This document shows, in pieces, positions 7,782 through 15,869 of a DNA stretch of 57,990 nucleotides. A program made the position numbers and the translations under genes. The stretch lies in assembly GCA_902825965.1 (NCBI GenBank), contig CADEDA010000019.1:1-57990 (forward strand), read 5' to 3'. The number at the start of each line of letters is the position of its first letter. Position 1 is the first letter of the stretch. The stretch comes from an uncultured Gemmatimonadota bacterium (GTDB lineage: Bacteria; Gemmatimonadota; Gemmatimonadetes; Gemmatimonadales; Gemmatimonadaceae). The notes under the pieces were generated by a model that saw only the letters and a list, made by a program, of their open reading frames with translations, was not told the origin of the DNA and searched no databases.

Positions 7782-9313
7782 CGGACACCGCGCCTGAGCG
7801 CATCGAGCCCGCCGGCGCGGCGCCGCGCGGCTGGTTCCAGCGCAGCCTCGACGGCGTGGAGCGGGTCGGCAATGCGCTGCCGCACCCGGCGACGCTCTTC
7901 CTCATGCTCAGCGCGGTCGTCGTGCTGTTGTCCGCGCTCTGTGCGTGGCTGGCGGTGACGGTGCCGCACCCGCTGAGCGGGGAGACGGTCGCCGTGGTGA
8001 ACCTGCTCTCGGCAGAGGGGCTGCGGCGGCTCGCGCTGAACGTGGTGCCGAACTTCGTGCAGTTCGCGCCCCTGGGCCCGGTGGTCGTGAGCCTGCTCGG
8101 CCTCTCGGTGGCGGAGCGCAGCGGCCTCTTGGGCGCCGTGGTGCGCGCCGTGGTCGCGGCGGCACCGGCGCGGGTGCTCACCGTGGTGCTCGTCTTCTGC
8201 GGGGCGATGTCACACACGGTCGGCGATGTCGGCTACGTGCTGCTGCTGCCGCTCGGGGCCGCGCTGTTCCACTCGCTGGGGCGGCACCCGCTCGCCGGCC
8301 TCGCCGCGGCGTACTACGGCGTCTCGGGCGGGTTCGCCGCGAACATGCTGCTCTCGCCCACCGACGTCGTGCTCGCGGGTCTCACGCAGGAGTCGGCCCG
8401 ACTCATCGACCCGGCGTACGTCGTGTCGCCGATGGCCAACTACTACTTCCTCTCGGCGTCCGTGCTGTTCGTGACGCTCTCGGGCACGGTGATCACCGAG
8501 CGGGTGATCGTCCCGCGGCTCGGACCGTACCGTGGCGCGGCGGTGGCGGCGTCGTTCGAGCCGCTGAGTGCCGCGGAGCGCAGCGGCCTGCGCTGGGCGT
8601 TCGGCGTGATCGCGCTGCTGGGCGTGCTCCTGGTGCTCGGCCTCGCGCCCGCGGACGGCGTCCTGCGCGATCCGGCGCGGCCGGCGCTGGTCGATTCGGT
8701 GCTCATCCGGGGACTGGTGTTCTTCCTCTTCGGGTTCGGGTTGCTGCCCGGCCTCGCGTACGGCTGGCGCGCCGGCACCATCCGCCGCGACCGCGACATC
8801 TACAAAGGCATGGAGCAGAACGTCGAGGTGCTGGCGAGCTACATCGTCGTGATCTTCTTCATCGCGCAGTTCGTCAACCTGTTCAACTGGACCAACCTCG
8901 GCGTGGTGCTGGCGGTGCAGGGCGCCGCGACGTTGAAGGCGCTCTCGCTGGGGCCGGTCGCGCTGCTGCTGGCGCTGGTCCTGCTGACGGCGCTGATCGA
9001 CCTCGTGCTGGGATCGGCGTCGGCGAAGTGGGCGATGCTGGGACCCATCCTGATCCCGATGCTGATGCTGCTGGGCAGTCCGCCCGAGCTCACGCAGGCG
9101 GCCTATCGCGTGGGCGACAGCATCACGAACATCATCACGCCGCTGGCGAGCAACTTCCCGCTCGTGTTGCTGTTCGCGCAGCGATACGAGCCGCAGGCGG
9201 GCATCGGCACACTCACGGCGACCATGCTGCCGTACTCGCTGGTGAACCTGCTGGTCTGGCCGCTGCTGCTCGTCGGTTGGATGCTGCTGGGCTGGCCGCT
9301 CGGGCCCGGGTGA
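7778..9313 (+). CDS. AbgT family transporter
   Basis: 511-residue membrane protein of the AbgT family, known for p-aminobenzoyl-glutamate uptake in E. coli and for sulfonamide efflux in other members. Features include VERVGNALPHPATLF at the N-terminus, FAPLGPVVVSLLGLSVAERSG, the HTVGDVGYVLLLPLGA hairpin, the GGFAANMLLSPTDVVLAGLT segment, SAKWAMLGPILIPMLMLLG and a C-terminal RVGDSITNIITPLASNFPL motif. These match both re-entrant regions of the family. It is the third gene of the trio starting at 5410, joined by a GTGA overlap. Context suggests uptake of an N-acyl or benzoyl-glutamate-like substrate. Confidence 0.92.
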   Translation: MTDTAPERIEPAGAAPRGWFQRSLDGVERVGNALPHPATLFLMLSAVVVLLSALCAWLAVTVPHPLSGETVAVVNLLSAEGLRRLALNVVPNFVQFAPLGPVVVSLLGLSVAERSGLLGAVVRAVVAAAPARVLTVVLVFCGAMSHTVGDVGYVLLLPLGAALFHSLGRHPLAGLAAAYYGVSGGFAANMLLSPTDVVLAGLTQESARLIDPAYVVSPMANYYFLSASVLFVTLSGTVITERVIVPRLGPYRGAAVAASFEPLSAAERSGLRWAFGVIALLGVLLVLGLAPADGVLRDPARPALVDSVLIRGLVFFLFGFGLLPGLAYGWRAGTIRRDRDIYKGMEQNVEVLASYIVVIFFIAQFVNLFNWTNLGVVLAVQGAATLKALSLGPVALLLALVLLTALIDLVLGSASAKWAMLGPILIPMLMLLGSPPELTQAAYRVGDSITNIITPLASNFPLVLLFAQRYEPQAGIGTLTATMLPYSLVNLLVWPLLLVGWMLLGWPLGPG

Positions 9314-9347
9314 GCGTCGGTGCTGCCCGCGGCGACGGTCGCCCCGC

Positions 9348-9353
9348 TATCTT
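9348..9353 (+). promoter_or_regulatory. -10 element of tRNA-Lys
   Basis: TATCTT ends 13 bases before the first base of the tRNA. No convincing -35 box is visible. Confidence 0.4.
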
Positions 9354-9366
9354 GAACGGGTCCCAG

Positions 9367-9439
<73 letters not shown>

Positions 9440-9483
9440 TTCCGCCCCACTCCTCCTTCCGCCGCCCTCCCGCCGCTCGCCTC

Positions 9484-9849
9484 GTGTCGCCGTCCCCCTT
9501 CCGCCGCTTCGCCGCTCTGCTCGCCGCGGTCGCCTGCCTGGCGACGCCGCTGCGTGGGCTGGCGATGTGTGCGTCGGACGCGATGTCGCATCCGGGGTCG
9601 GAACCGGCCTGTCACGGCGACGCGTCGTCCCCTGCGGCGGCCGATGCCATGGCGCACGGGGCGCCGGCTCCGGCGACGGCTCCGCAGCCGCATTGCGACG
9701 ACATGGCCGCCTGCTCGGTCCTCGCGCTCACCCCGGGCGCGCCCTGCACGACACTGCACGTCGAGCCCGGCAGCGCCCGCACGGCCCTGCGCACGACGCA
9801 GCACGAGTCGCCGAGTCCCTCGCTCGAGCCGCCGCCTCCGCGCGCCTGA
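9484..9849 (+). CDS. Small exported Cys/His-containing protein of unknown function
   Basis: 121 residues starting at GTG 9484, with a clear signal peptide (FRRFAALLAAVACLATPLRGLA). The mature part is rich in Ala, Pro and His/Cys pairs: CHGD, PHCDDMAACSV and GAPCTTLHVEPG. The paired His and Cys could bind a metal ion or form disulfides. It resembles in style the small protein at 46101, which precedes a TonB receptor. It precedes two exported-protein genes (9952-11915). No family is recognised. Confidence 0.6.
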   Translation: MSPSPFRRFAALLAAVACLATPLRGLAMCASDAMSHPGSEPACHGDASSPAAADAMAHGAPAPATAPQPHCDDMAACSVLALTPGAPCTTLHVEPGSARTALRTTQHESPSPSLEPPPPRA

Positions 9850-9858
9850 TCCTCCGCG

Positions 9859-9876
9859 CACGCGCCCTCGCGCGTG
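9859..9876 (+). terminator. Short GC hairpin after the 9484 gene
   Basis: A 7-base-pair stem (CACGCGC / GCGCGTG) with a four-base loop, ten bases after the stop and followed by TCCGTTCCCC. Weak as a terminator. Confidence 0.3.
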
Positions 9877-9951
9877 TCCGTTCCCCCTGATCGCCGAGCG
9901 TCGCGCGCACCTCCTGCGCCGCGCACGCGGTGATCCCACGCGGATGACAAC

Positions 9952-10800
9952 ATGCGGATACCACACCGCCGGGCGCAGCGCCCGGTGTCGCCGATGCGCA
10001 CCGCCGGCCTCGCGATGGTCGGCGCACTGGCGCTCACCACTGCGTTGCCAGCGCAGACCGACTTCTACAACACCGATCGCGGCCGTCCCCTGCTCACGGA
10101 GGACGCACTCGTGATCGAGCGGCGGGCCTTCGAGCTGCAAGCCGCCCCGCTCACGCGCACGCGGGTGGCGCGCGGCGCGACGCAATGGACGATCGCGCCG
10201 GAACTGGCGTGGGGCGTGCTGCCCCGTACCCAGATCGAGTTCGCGCTGCCGGTCGGTATCGCCGAACGCGCCTCGGCCAGGGCGGACGTCGAGGTCGAGG
10301 GCCTGGAGATCGAGGCCCTGCATCAACTGAATGCGGAGACGATCGGTTGGCCGGTGCTCGCGATCGGCGTGGGTGTCCACGTGCCGGGGGCGACGCGCGA
10401 CGGGGCGTCCACCACCGGCATGCTCCGCGCGCTGGCCACGCGGACCCTGCGCTGGGGACGTGTGCACCTCAACGCCGGCCAGCTGCTCGGTGCAGGGGAT
10501 GGCGGCGCGGACGCGGCGTCGCGCTGGACCGCAGGGGTGGCGATCGACCGCACCTTCGTGTTCCGCTCACTGCTGGTCGGTGCGGAACTGGTCGCGGCCG
10601 ATCTGCCACGCATGACTGGCGCGGGGAGCGCGGGGCGCACCGAGTGGTCGGCGGGCGCAGGGCTGCGACATCAGCTCTCACCGCGACTCGCCGGCGACCT
10701 GGGTGTGCGGCGTCGGCTGAGCGCCGGCGAATCGGCGTGGACGCTCACGGCGGGTGCGGCGTACGCGTTCGCGCGGCCGTCGCGGCGGGGGGTGCGCTGA
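9952..10800 (+). CDS. Exported outer-membrane-type beta protein (transporter-like)
   Basis: 282 residues. A signal peptide (TAGLAMVGALALTTALPAQ) is followed by alternating-hydrophobicity strands typical of a small outer-membrane barrel: ERRAFELQAAPLTRTR, TIAPELAWGVLPRTQIEFALPVG, AGVAIDRTFVFRSLLVGAELVAADL and GLRHQLSPRLAGDLGVRRRLSAG. The pattern is like the MetA/'transporter' outer-membrane family sometimes found beside metal or organic-solute systems, but I cannot name a substrate. An alternative start is ATG 9994, which gives a more compact signal peptide. Its TGA overlaps the next ATG by one base (TGATG), so the two products are coupled. Confidence 0.6.
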   Translation: MRIPHRRAQRPVSPMRTAGLAMVGALALTTALPAQTDFYNTDRGRPLLTEDALVIERRAFELQAAPLTRTRVARGATQWTIAPELAWGVLPRTQIEFALPVGIAERASARADVEVEGLEIEALHQLNAETIGWPVLAIGVGVHVPGATRDGASTTGMLRALATRTLRWGRVHLNAGQLLGAGDGGADAASRWTAGVAIDRTFVFRSLLVGAELVAADLPRMTGAGSAGRTEWSAGAGLRHQLSPRLAGDLGVRRRLSAGESAWTLTAGAAYAFARPSRRGVR

Positions 10801-11915
10801 TGCGACGCTTCCTCTTGCTGGCTGCCCTGCCTGCTGGCCTGCCTGCTGCACTTCCTGTCGCACTGCCTGTCGCACTGCTGGTGCCCGCGAGGGCGGTCGG
10901 GGCCCAATGGTCGCAGGTGTACGAGCAGTTCTACCTCCCGGCCGATCACAACTTCGTCTTCCGGCGGGAGTATCCAGCCGCGGATCGCCTGTTCAACGCC
11001 TTCGACTACGGGCACGCCATCCTGTACGAGCGGCTCTACACCCGCCCCGGCGCGCCCGCGGCGTTGCTGGAGGAGCGTGAGTACGGCTTTCTCACGACCC
11101 AGCTCCTGAACCACCCGCCGCGGCTGCCACTCGTCGAGGACGCGATCGAGCCGATGTACGCGCGCCTCGCGCCGGAGGCGAAGGCGATGTTCGAGTGGGC
11201 GCACCTGCTGCATCGTCAGGTCTACGACATCCTCGCCGACGAGCGGCTGTCGGACGCGGACAAGGACGCCGAGCTGACACGGCTGACCGCCTACTACTTC
11301 ACCCGGCGCGACCTGGCCTTCAGCGCGAAGCCGAAGAACATGTCGCTCATGCAGGAGCAGCCGTACTCGCTGGCCTTCCGGCAGCGGTACCCCAAGTTCA
11401 ACGGCCTGATCTGGGCCTACCACTGGCTGCAGATCGGGCTGTACGAGCCGCTGGTGGTGGGACGCACGAGTCCGGAGCGACAGGCGCTGGTGGCGGCCAC
11501 GGTGGCGCGGTTCCGCCAGATGCTCCCGGAGGCACCGGAGGGCTTCCCGACCGTCATGCCGATGACGGCCGCGGTGGCGCCGCAGTTCGCGCAACGCTGG
11601 CCGACCCTGGCGATCGTATTCGACAACCTGCATTCGATGCATGACGTCATCTCGGACATCCTGGCCAACGACGCCGTGCCGCGATCGCAGAAGCGGGCGT
11701 TGATCCTCAAGGCGGCCGCCGCCTACCGCGACGACACCACCGAGGTCATGACCGTCGCGGGCTGGAAACGGATGTCCTTGGGCATGGGGCAGGAGAACCA
11801 GGGAGGGCCAGCGGTGGGGTTCCTGCCCCCGCTCCCCAAGCCGACCATGGCGCGGGGAGCGGTCATGCGGCACGACAAGGACGGCAACCCGATCGGCGGC
11901 CACCACGATCACTGA
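10800..11915 (+). CDS. Exported alpha-helical protein with His-rich C-terminus, family not recognised
   Basis: 371 residues with a signal peptide built from repeated LPxA units (residues 10-25) and cleavage likely near AVGAQ. The mature part looks mostly alpha-helical, with aromatic and charged motifs (QFYLPADHNFVFRREYPAADR, then EWAHLLHRQVYDIL, FDNLHSMHDVISDIL and AGWKRMSLGMGQENQGGPAVG). It ends MRHDKDGNPIGGHHDH. The regularly placed histidines could coordinate a metal or a haem, but no CxxCH is present. It overlaps the upstream gene by one base and precedes a two-component system by 91 bases. I do not recognise the family. Confidence 0.6.
   Translation: MRRFLLLAALPAGLPAALPVALPVALLVPARAVGAQWSQVYEQFYLPADHNFVFRREYPAADRLFNAFDYGHAILYERLYTRPGAPAALLEEREYGFLTTQLLNHPPRLPLVEDAIEPMYARLAPEAKAMFEWAHLLHRQVYDILADERLSDADKDAELTRLTAYYFTRRDLAFSAKPKNMSLMQEQPYSLAFRQRYPKFNGLIWAYHWLQIGLYEPLVVGRTSPERQALVAATVARFRQMLPEAPEGFPTVMPMTAAVAPQFAQRWPTLAIVFDNLHSMHDVISDILANDAVPRSQKRALILKAAAAYRDDTTEVMTVAGWKRMSLGMGQENQGGPAVGFLPPLPKPTMARGAVMRHDKDGNPIGGHHDH
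10827..10874 (+). repeat. 12-base tandem repeat inside a signal-peptide coding region
   Basis: Four in-frame 12-base units (10827, 10839, 10851, 10863), variants of CTGCCTGTCGCA, encode LPAG-LPAA-LPVA-LPVA in the hydrophobic core of the signal peptide. Confidence 0.75.
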
Positions 11916-11934
11916 GAAACAGCTAGACAGCTGT

Positions 11935-11987
11935 CGGGGTTTCCCCTAGCAACTTTCCAGCGACTCCCTACTGTCAGGGAAACCCCG
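11935..11987. promoter_or_regulatory. Inverted repeat over the response-regulator promoter (operator candidate)
   Basis: CGGGGTTTCCC (11935-11945) and its perfect inverted copy GGGAAACCCCG (11977-11987) lie 31 bases apart. The right copy fills the spacer between CTGTCA (-35, 11971-11976) and TAGGCT (-10, 11994-11999). A 10-base palindrome GACAGCTGTC (11926-11935) abuts the left copy. The position suits a repressor or an autoregulatory site rather than a terminator. Confidence 0.5.
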
Positions 11988-11999
11988 CGCCCCTAGGCT
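11971..11999 (+). promoter_or_regulatory. Promoter of the NarL-type response regulator
   Basis: CTGTCA-17-TAGGCT, with the -10 ending seven bases before the ATG at 12007. No Shine-Dalgarno is visible, so a leaderless transcript is predicted. Confidence 0.5.
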
Positions 12000-12006
12000 T
12001 CATCGC

Positions 12007-12666
12007 ATGAGCGACGACCTCATTCGCGTGATTCTCGCCGACGACCATGCCGTCGTCCGAGCCGGACTGAAAGCAGTCATCGGATCGGCGAAGGACATGT
12101 TGGTCGTCGGCGAGGCGTCCAATGGCCCTGAGGCAGTGGCCATGGCCGAACGCCTCAAGCCTCAAGTCGTGATCATGGATCTCTCGATCGGCGAGGTCGA
12201 CGGTGGCCAGGCCACCAAGATGCTCATCGAGAAAGGCATCCCGTCCAAGGTGCTCATCCTCACGATGCATCCCGAGGAAGACTACCTCGTGCCGATGCTC
12301 GAGGCCGGCGCGTCGGGCTTCCTGCCGAAGACCGCGGCCGATCGCGAGTTGCTCGAGGCCGTGCGCACGGTGGCCCGCGGCGACATCTTCGTACGCGCGG
12401 AGGCGGCGCGTATCCTGGCCAAGGGCTATCAGCGCAAGGACCCGATGGCGGAGGACCGCTCGCGCTACGAGCGACTCACGGAACGCGAGCGCGACGTCCT
12501 GCGGCTCACGGCCCAAGGCTACTCGGCGCCCGAGATCGGCGAGCGGCTGTTCATCTCGCCCAAGACCGTGGACACGTACAAGCAGCGGATCCAGGACAAG
12601 CTCGGACTCTCGCATCGCCACGAGTACGTGCAGTTCGCGCTGCGGCTCGGATTGCTTCACGCGTAA
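12007..12666 (+). CDS. NarL/FixJ-family response regulator
   Basis: 219-residue DNA-binding response regulator. The receiver domain (about 6-125) has the acidic pair ADDH and phospho-acceptor Asp58 (VVIMDLS). It also carries the LILTMHPEED switch segment, and the conserved Lys follows in FLPKTAAD. The LuxR-type helix-turn-helix (about 153-215) reads LTERERDVLRLTAQGYSAPEIG and SPKTVDTYKQRIQDKLGL. The following histidine kinase gene starts 39 bases downstream and is the likely partner. The predicted transcript appears leaderless and its promoter contains an inverted repeat, which suggests autoregulation. Confidence 0.93.
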   Translation: MSDDLIRVILADDHAVVRAGLKAVIGSAKDMLVVGEASNGPEAVAMAERLKPQVVIMDLSIGEVDGGQATKMLIEKGIPSKVLILTMHPEEDYLVPMLEAGASGFLPKTAADRELLEAVRTVARGDIFVRAEAARILAKGYQRKDPMAEDRSRYERLTERERDVLRLTAQGYSAPEIGERLFISPKTVDTYKQRIQDKLGLSHRHEYVQFALRLGLLHA

Positions 12667-12705
12667 CGGGTTTCGCGCGCGCGCACTTTCCGCCATTATG
12701 CGCGG

Positions 12706-14550
12706 ATGATCTCCACGGCTGCGAAGCTGCGCCTCGTCGTCATCGGCGGGGTGCTCTCGCTCATCTTGGTCGGCACGGTCGCGTTCCTCTGGACCGACCG
12801 CGTGGCCGAGGCGGCAGGTACGACGGTGGAACTGCGGACCGTCCAGGCCCTGCTGGGGGTGATGCTGCTGCTGGGCGCCGTGCTCGCGTGGTTCGCGTAC
12901 GCGAGCCTGCAGGACGACCTCACGCGCCGCACCAGGGACGAGGCCGCGGTCCGCGCCTCCGAGGCCAAGTTCTCCGGCATCCTCGACATCGCCGCCGACG
13001 CGATCATCTCGGTGGACACGCACCAGCGCATCCTGCACTTCAACCGCGGGGCCGAGCGCATCTTCGGCTACGTCGCCGCCGAGGCGATCGGCCAGTCGCT
13101 CGACCTGCTGCTGCCCGCGCGCTTCCGCAGCGCGCACGGGGCGCACCTCCGCGGGTTCGCCCAGGCGCGCGAGACGGCGCGCCAGATGGGGGACCGCCGC
13201 GAGATCTTCGGCCAGCGCAAGGACGGCAGCGAGTTCCCGGCCGAGGCGTCGATCTCCAAGCTCTCGATGATCGACGGGGAGCAGGTGTACACCGTGTTGC
13301 TGCGCGACGTCACCGAGCGGAAGCTGCGCGAGGATGCCCGGCGCCACCTGACGGACGCGGTCGCGCTGCTCGGCGAGACCCTCGAGGTCGATGCGACCGA
13401 GCAGTCGATCGTGCAGCTCGCGATCCCCTGGCTCGGCGACGGCGCGATCCTCGACGTGATGGTGGGCTCCGGCGAGTTCCGGCGCATCGTGTCCCGTTCG
13501 GACGACCCCGCGCGGGATGCCGCGCTGCGGGCGGTGGGGGAGCGCCGCATCGACCTCGACTCCCCGTCGCGGGCCGTGGACGTGCTGCGCCTCGCCCGCG
13601 CCGAGGTGGTGCCGCTGATCACGGAGGATTGGCTGGAGGCGCGGACCGCCGACCGCGACGAGTTCGAGCGGATGCGGGCGCTCGGGATGCAGTCGCTGAT
13701 CCTGCTGCCGCTCATCGCACGCGAGCACGTCCTCGGCGTGCTGCAGATCTTCCGTCGCGAGGGCCGACCGCCCTGCACCACGGCGGAGCGGACCGTCGCG
13801 GAGGAACTCGCGCTCCGCGCCGCCTTCGCGCTCGACAACGCGCGGCTCTATGCCACGGCGCGACAGGCCACGCACGCGCGGGACCATGCCCTCGGCGTGG
13901 TCTCGCACGACCTGCGCAACCCGATCTCCGCGATCGGCATGAGCGCCCGCGCGCTGCAGGCGAGCCTGGGCGAGTCGGACGGCGACCGCCGGGCGCTGGT
14001 GGCCAACATCCTGCAGAGCCAGGACCTGACGCAGCGCATGATCCGCGACCTGCTGGACGTCGCGAACATCGAGGTAGGGCGGCTCTCCGTCGAGCGGCGC
14101 GACGAGCAGGTGCGGCCGATCCTCGAGCGGACGGTTGCCCTCTTCCAGCAGGAGGCGGCCGATCGCGGCGTGGCGCTCACACTCGAACCTCCCGCGGCGC
14201 TGCCGTCGATCGTCGGGGACGCGGAGCGGCTGGTGCAGGTGCTCTCGAACCTCGTCGGGAACGCGCTGCGCTACACCGAGCGGGGCGGGCGCATCACCGT
14301 GCGCGCGGAGCGGCGTGGCGAGGAGGTGGAGATCTCGGTCACCGACACGGGGAGCGGCATCCCGGCCTCCGCGATGCCGTTGATCTTCGAGCGCTACTGG
14401 ACGGTGCGGGGCAACGCCCCGAAGGGCGGCACGGGCCTGGGCCTCGCGATCGCGCGCGGTATCGTGGAGGCGCTCGGCGGCCGCCTGTGGGCCGACAGTG
14501 AGCTGGGGAAGGGCAGCACCTTCCGCTTCACGGTCCGCGTGGCGACGTGA
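12706..14550 (+). CDS. PAS-GAF sensor histidine kinase
   Basis: 614-residue membrane kinase. Two N-terminal hydrophobic helices (about 8-28 and 46-66) bracket a very short periplasmic loop. A PAS domain follows (about 85-205; ILDIAADAIISVDTHQRIL, RKDGSEFPAEASIS), then a GAF-like domain (about 210-385). The dimerisation/phosphoacceptor domain has His401 in VVSHDLRNPISAIG, followed by the HATPase domain with NLVGNALRYTERGG (N box), DTGSGIP (G1) and GGTGLGLAIARGIV (G2). The small periplasmic loop suggests that sensing is cytoplasmic or within the membrane. A CATTAT -10-like hexamer lies six bases before the ATG. The 3' end overlaps the convergent glycosyltransferase by 23 bases. Confidence 0.93.
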   Translation: MISTAAKLRLVVIGGVLSLILVGTVAFLWTDRVAEAAGTTVELRTVQALLGVMLLLGAVLAWFAYASLQDDLTRRTRDEAAVRASEAKFSGILDIAADAIISVDTHQRILHFNRGAERIFGYVAAEAIGQSLDLLLPARFRSAHGAHLRGFAQARETARQMGDRREIFGQRKDGSEFPAEASISKLSMIDGEQVYTVLLRDVTERKLREDARRHLTDAVALLGETLEVDATEQSIVQLAIPWLGDGAILDVMVGSGEFRRIVSRSDDPARDAALRAVGERRIDLDSPSRAVDVLRLARAEVVPLITEDWLEARTADRDEFERMRALGMQSLILLPLIAREHVLGVLQIFRREGRPPCTTAERTVAEELALRAAFALDNARLYATARQATHARDHALGVVSHDLRNPISAIGMSARALQASLGESDGDRRALVANILQSQDLTQRMIRDLLDVANIEVGRLSVERRDEQVRPILERTVALFQQEAADRGVALTLEPPAALPSIVGDAERLVQVLSNLVGNALRYTERGGRITVRAERRGEEVEISVTDTGSGIPASAMPLIFERYWTVRGNAPKGGTGLGLAIARGIVEALGGRLWADSELGKGSTFRFTVRVAT

Positions 14551-15688
14551 GCACCTCGCGGTAGCTGCGATCGAGGCGGTCGAGTTCGCTGTCCCAGCTC
14601 CGTCGTGACGCGGTGGCCAGCGCTCCGCTGCGCAGGTGCTGGTGCAGTGTGGCATCCTCCACCAGCCGTCGCATGGCGGCGGTGCACGCGGCGCTGTCGT
14701 CCGGCGGGAAGGCGAGTCCGTTCTCCCCGTCGCGGAGATGCTCCGCGACGCCGCCGGCCGGTGTGGCGATCACCGGCAGGCCGGAGGCCATCGCCTCGAG
14801 GATGACGAGCCCCAGGGTCTCCGTCGTGGAGGCGAAGAGGAACGCGTCGGCGCTGGCGTAGAGCGCCGGCAGCTCGCGGTGCCGATCGAGGTTCCCGAGG
14901 AAGCTCACGCCCGGGCCCGCCTGCGCGCGCAGCGCGGCGGTGGACGGTCCTGCACCCGCCACCACGAGACGCACCGCGCCCTCCGGGAAGGAGCGCGCCA
15001 GCGACGCGAAGGCCGTGATCAGCACGGCCACGTTCTTCTCGGCCGCCAGCCGACCGACGTGCAGGAAGGTGAAGCCGTGTCCGGCGTGGATGCGCTCGCG
15101 CACCACGCGTGAGCGCTTGGCGGGCGTGAACAGCGTGGTGTCCACCCCGCGCCCCCACACCTCCACCGCCGAGACGCCGAGGGCCGCGAGGTCGGCGCGC
15201 GCACTCTCCGACGGCGTGAAGGTGCGCTGCGCCCGACGATGGAACCGTGCGATGCTGCGGCGGACGGGATCGCGCAGGAACGGCATCCCGTACGCATCGG
15301 TGTACTTCGCGAAGTCGGTATGGTAGGACGTGCAGAGCGGCACATCGTCGGCGTGCGCTGCCCAAGCCCCGAGGCGGCCGATGACGAACTCCGTGGCGGC
15401 GTGCACGACGTGCGGGCGGAACCGACGGACGAGATCACGCGCGACCGCGCGGCGCGGCATCGCCAGGCGGATGTCGGCGTACCCCGGCAGCGGCACCGAC
15501 GCGATCGTGGTGAGCTCGGGCTCGTCGGGTTCGAGCGTCGAGAGCCTCGCCCGTCCCGTCGGATACCGGGGCGCCAGCACCGCACACTCCCAGCCGCGTG
15601 CACGCAGGCCGTGGACCGAGAGTGCGGTGACGACGCTCACGCCGTTCACCTGCGGTGGATACGTGTCGGTGCAGAACAGGATACGCAT
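14528..15688 (-). CDS. GT4-family glycosyltransferase
   Basis: 386-residue retaining glycosyltransferase with two Rossmann domains. The N-terminal domain starts MRILFCTDTYPPQVNGVSVV, with the glycine/asparagine loop of MgtA/PimB-like enzymes, followed by HAATEFVIGRLG and TSYHTDFAKYTDAYG. The C-terminal donor-binding domain has FLHVGRLAAEKNVAVLI, YASADAFLFASTTETLGLVILEAMASGLPVIA and GGVAEHL. The ETLGLVILEA run carries the E-x7-E nucleotide-sugar motif. The start at 15688 is used rather than an extension ten codons longer. It resembles the enzyme at 17257; both probably glycosylate a lipid acceptor at the membrane. Confidence 0.9.
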   Translation of the reverse strand: MRILFCTDTYPPQVNGVSVVTALSVHGLRARGWECAVLAPRYPTGRARLSTLEPDEPELTTIASVPLPGYADIRLAMPRRAVARDLVRRFRPHVVHAATEFVIGRLGAWAAHADDVPLCTSYHTDFAKYTDAYGMPFLRDPVRRSIARFHRRAQRTFTPSESARADLAALGVSAVEVWGRGVDTTLFTPAKRSRVVRERIHAGHGFTFLHVGRLAAEKNVAVLITAFASLARSFPEGAVRLVVAGAGPSTAALRAQAGPGVSFLGNLDRHRELPALYASADAFLFASTTETLGLVILEAMASGLPVIATPAGGVAEHLRDGENGLAFPPDDSAACTAAMRRLVEDATLHQHLRSGALATASRRSWDSELDRLDRSYREVLTSPRGP

Positions 15689-15869
15689 CGTCGCATGGTG
15701 TGGGCGACGGGTCAACACCGCATGACGATCGCGTCACGGGACGGTCAGCAGGGGCGGCCGAGATGGCCGTGCAGCGTTACGCGAGGGATACGCCGCCGTC
15801 GTCGGGACGCGACCAGGTGCGGCGAGCTTCCTCAGCGTGAAGCCACTGCCCCCTCCAGCCGAGTCCCGC

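Noticed and set aside
9952-9993. N-terminal extension of the beta protein
   Set aside because: Kept as the called start, but ATG 9994 is equally possible, so no conclusion is drawn from the extension.
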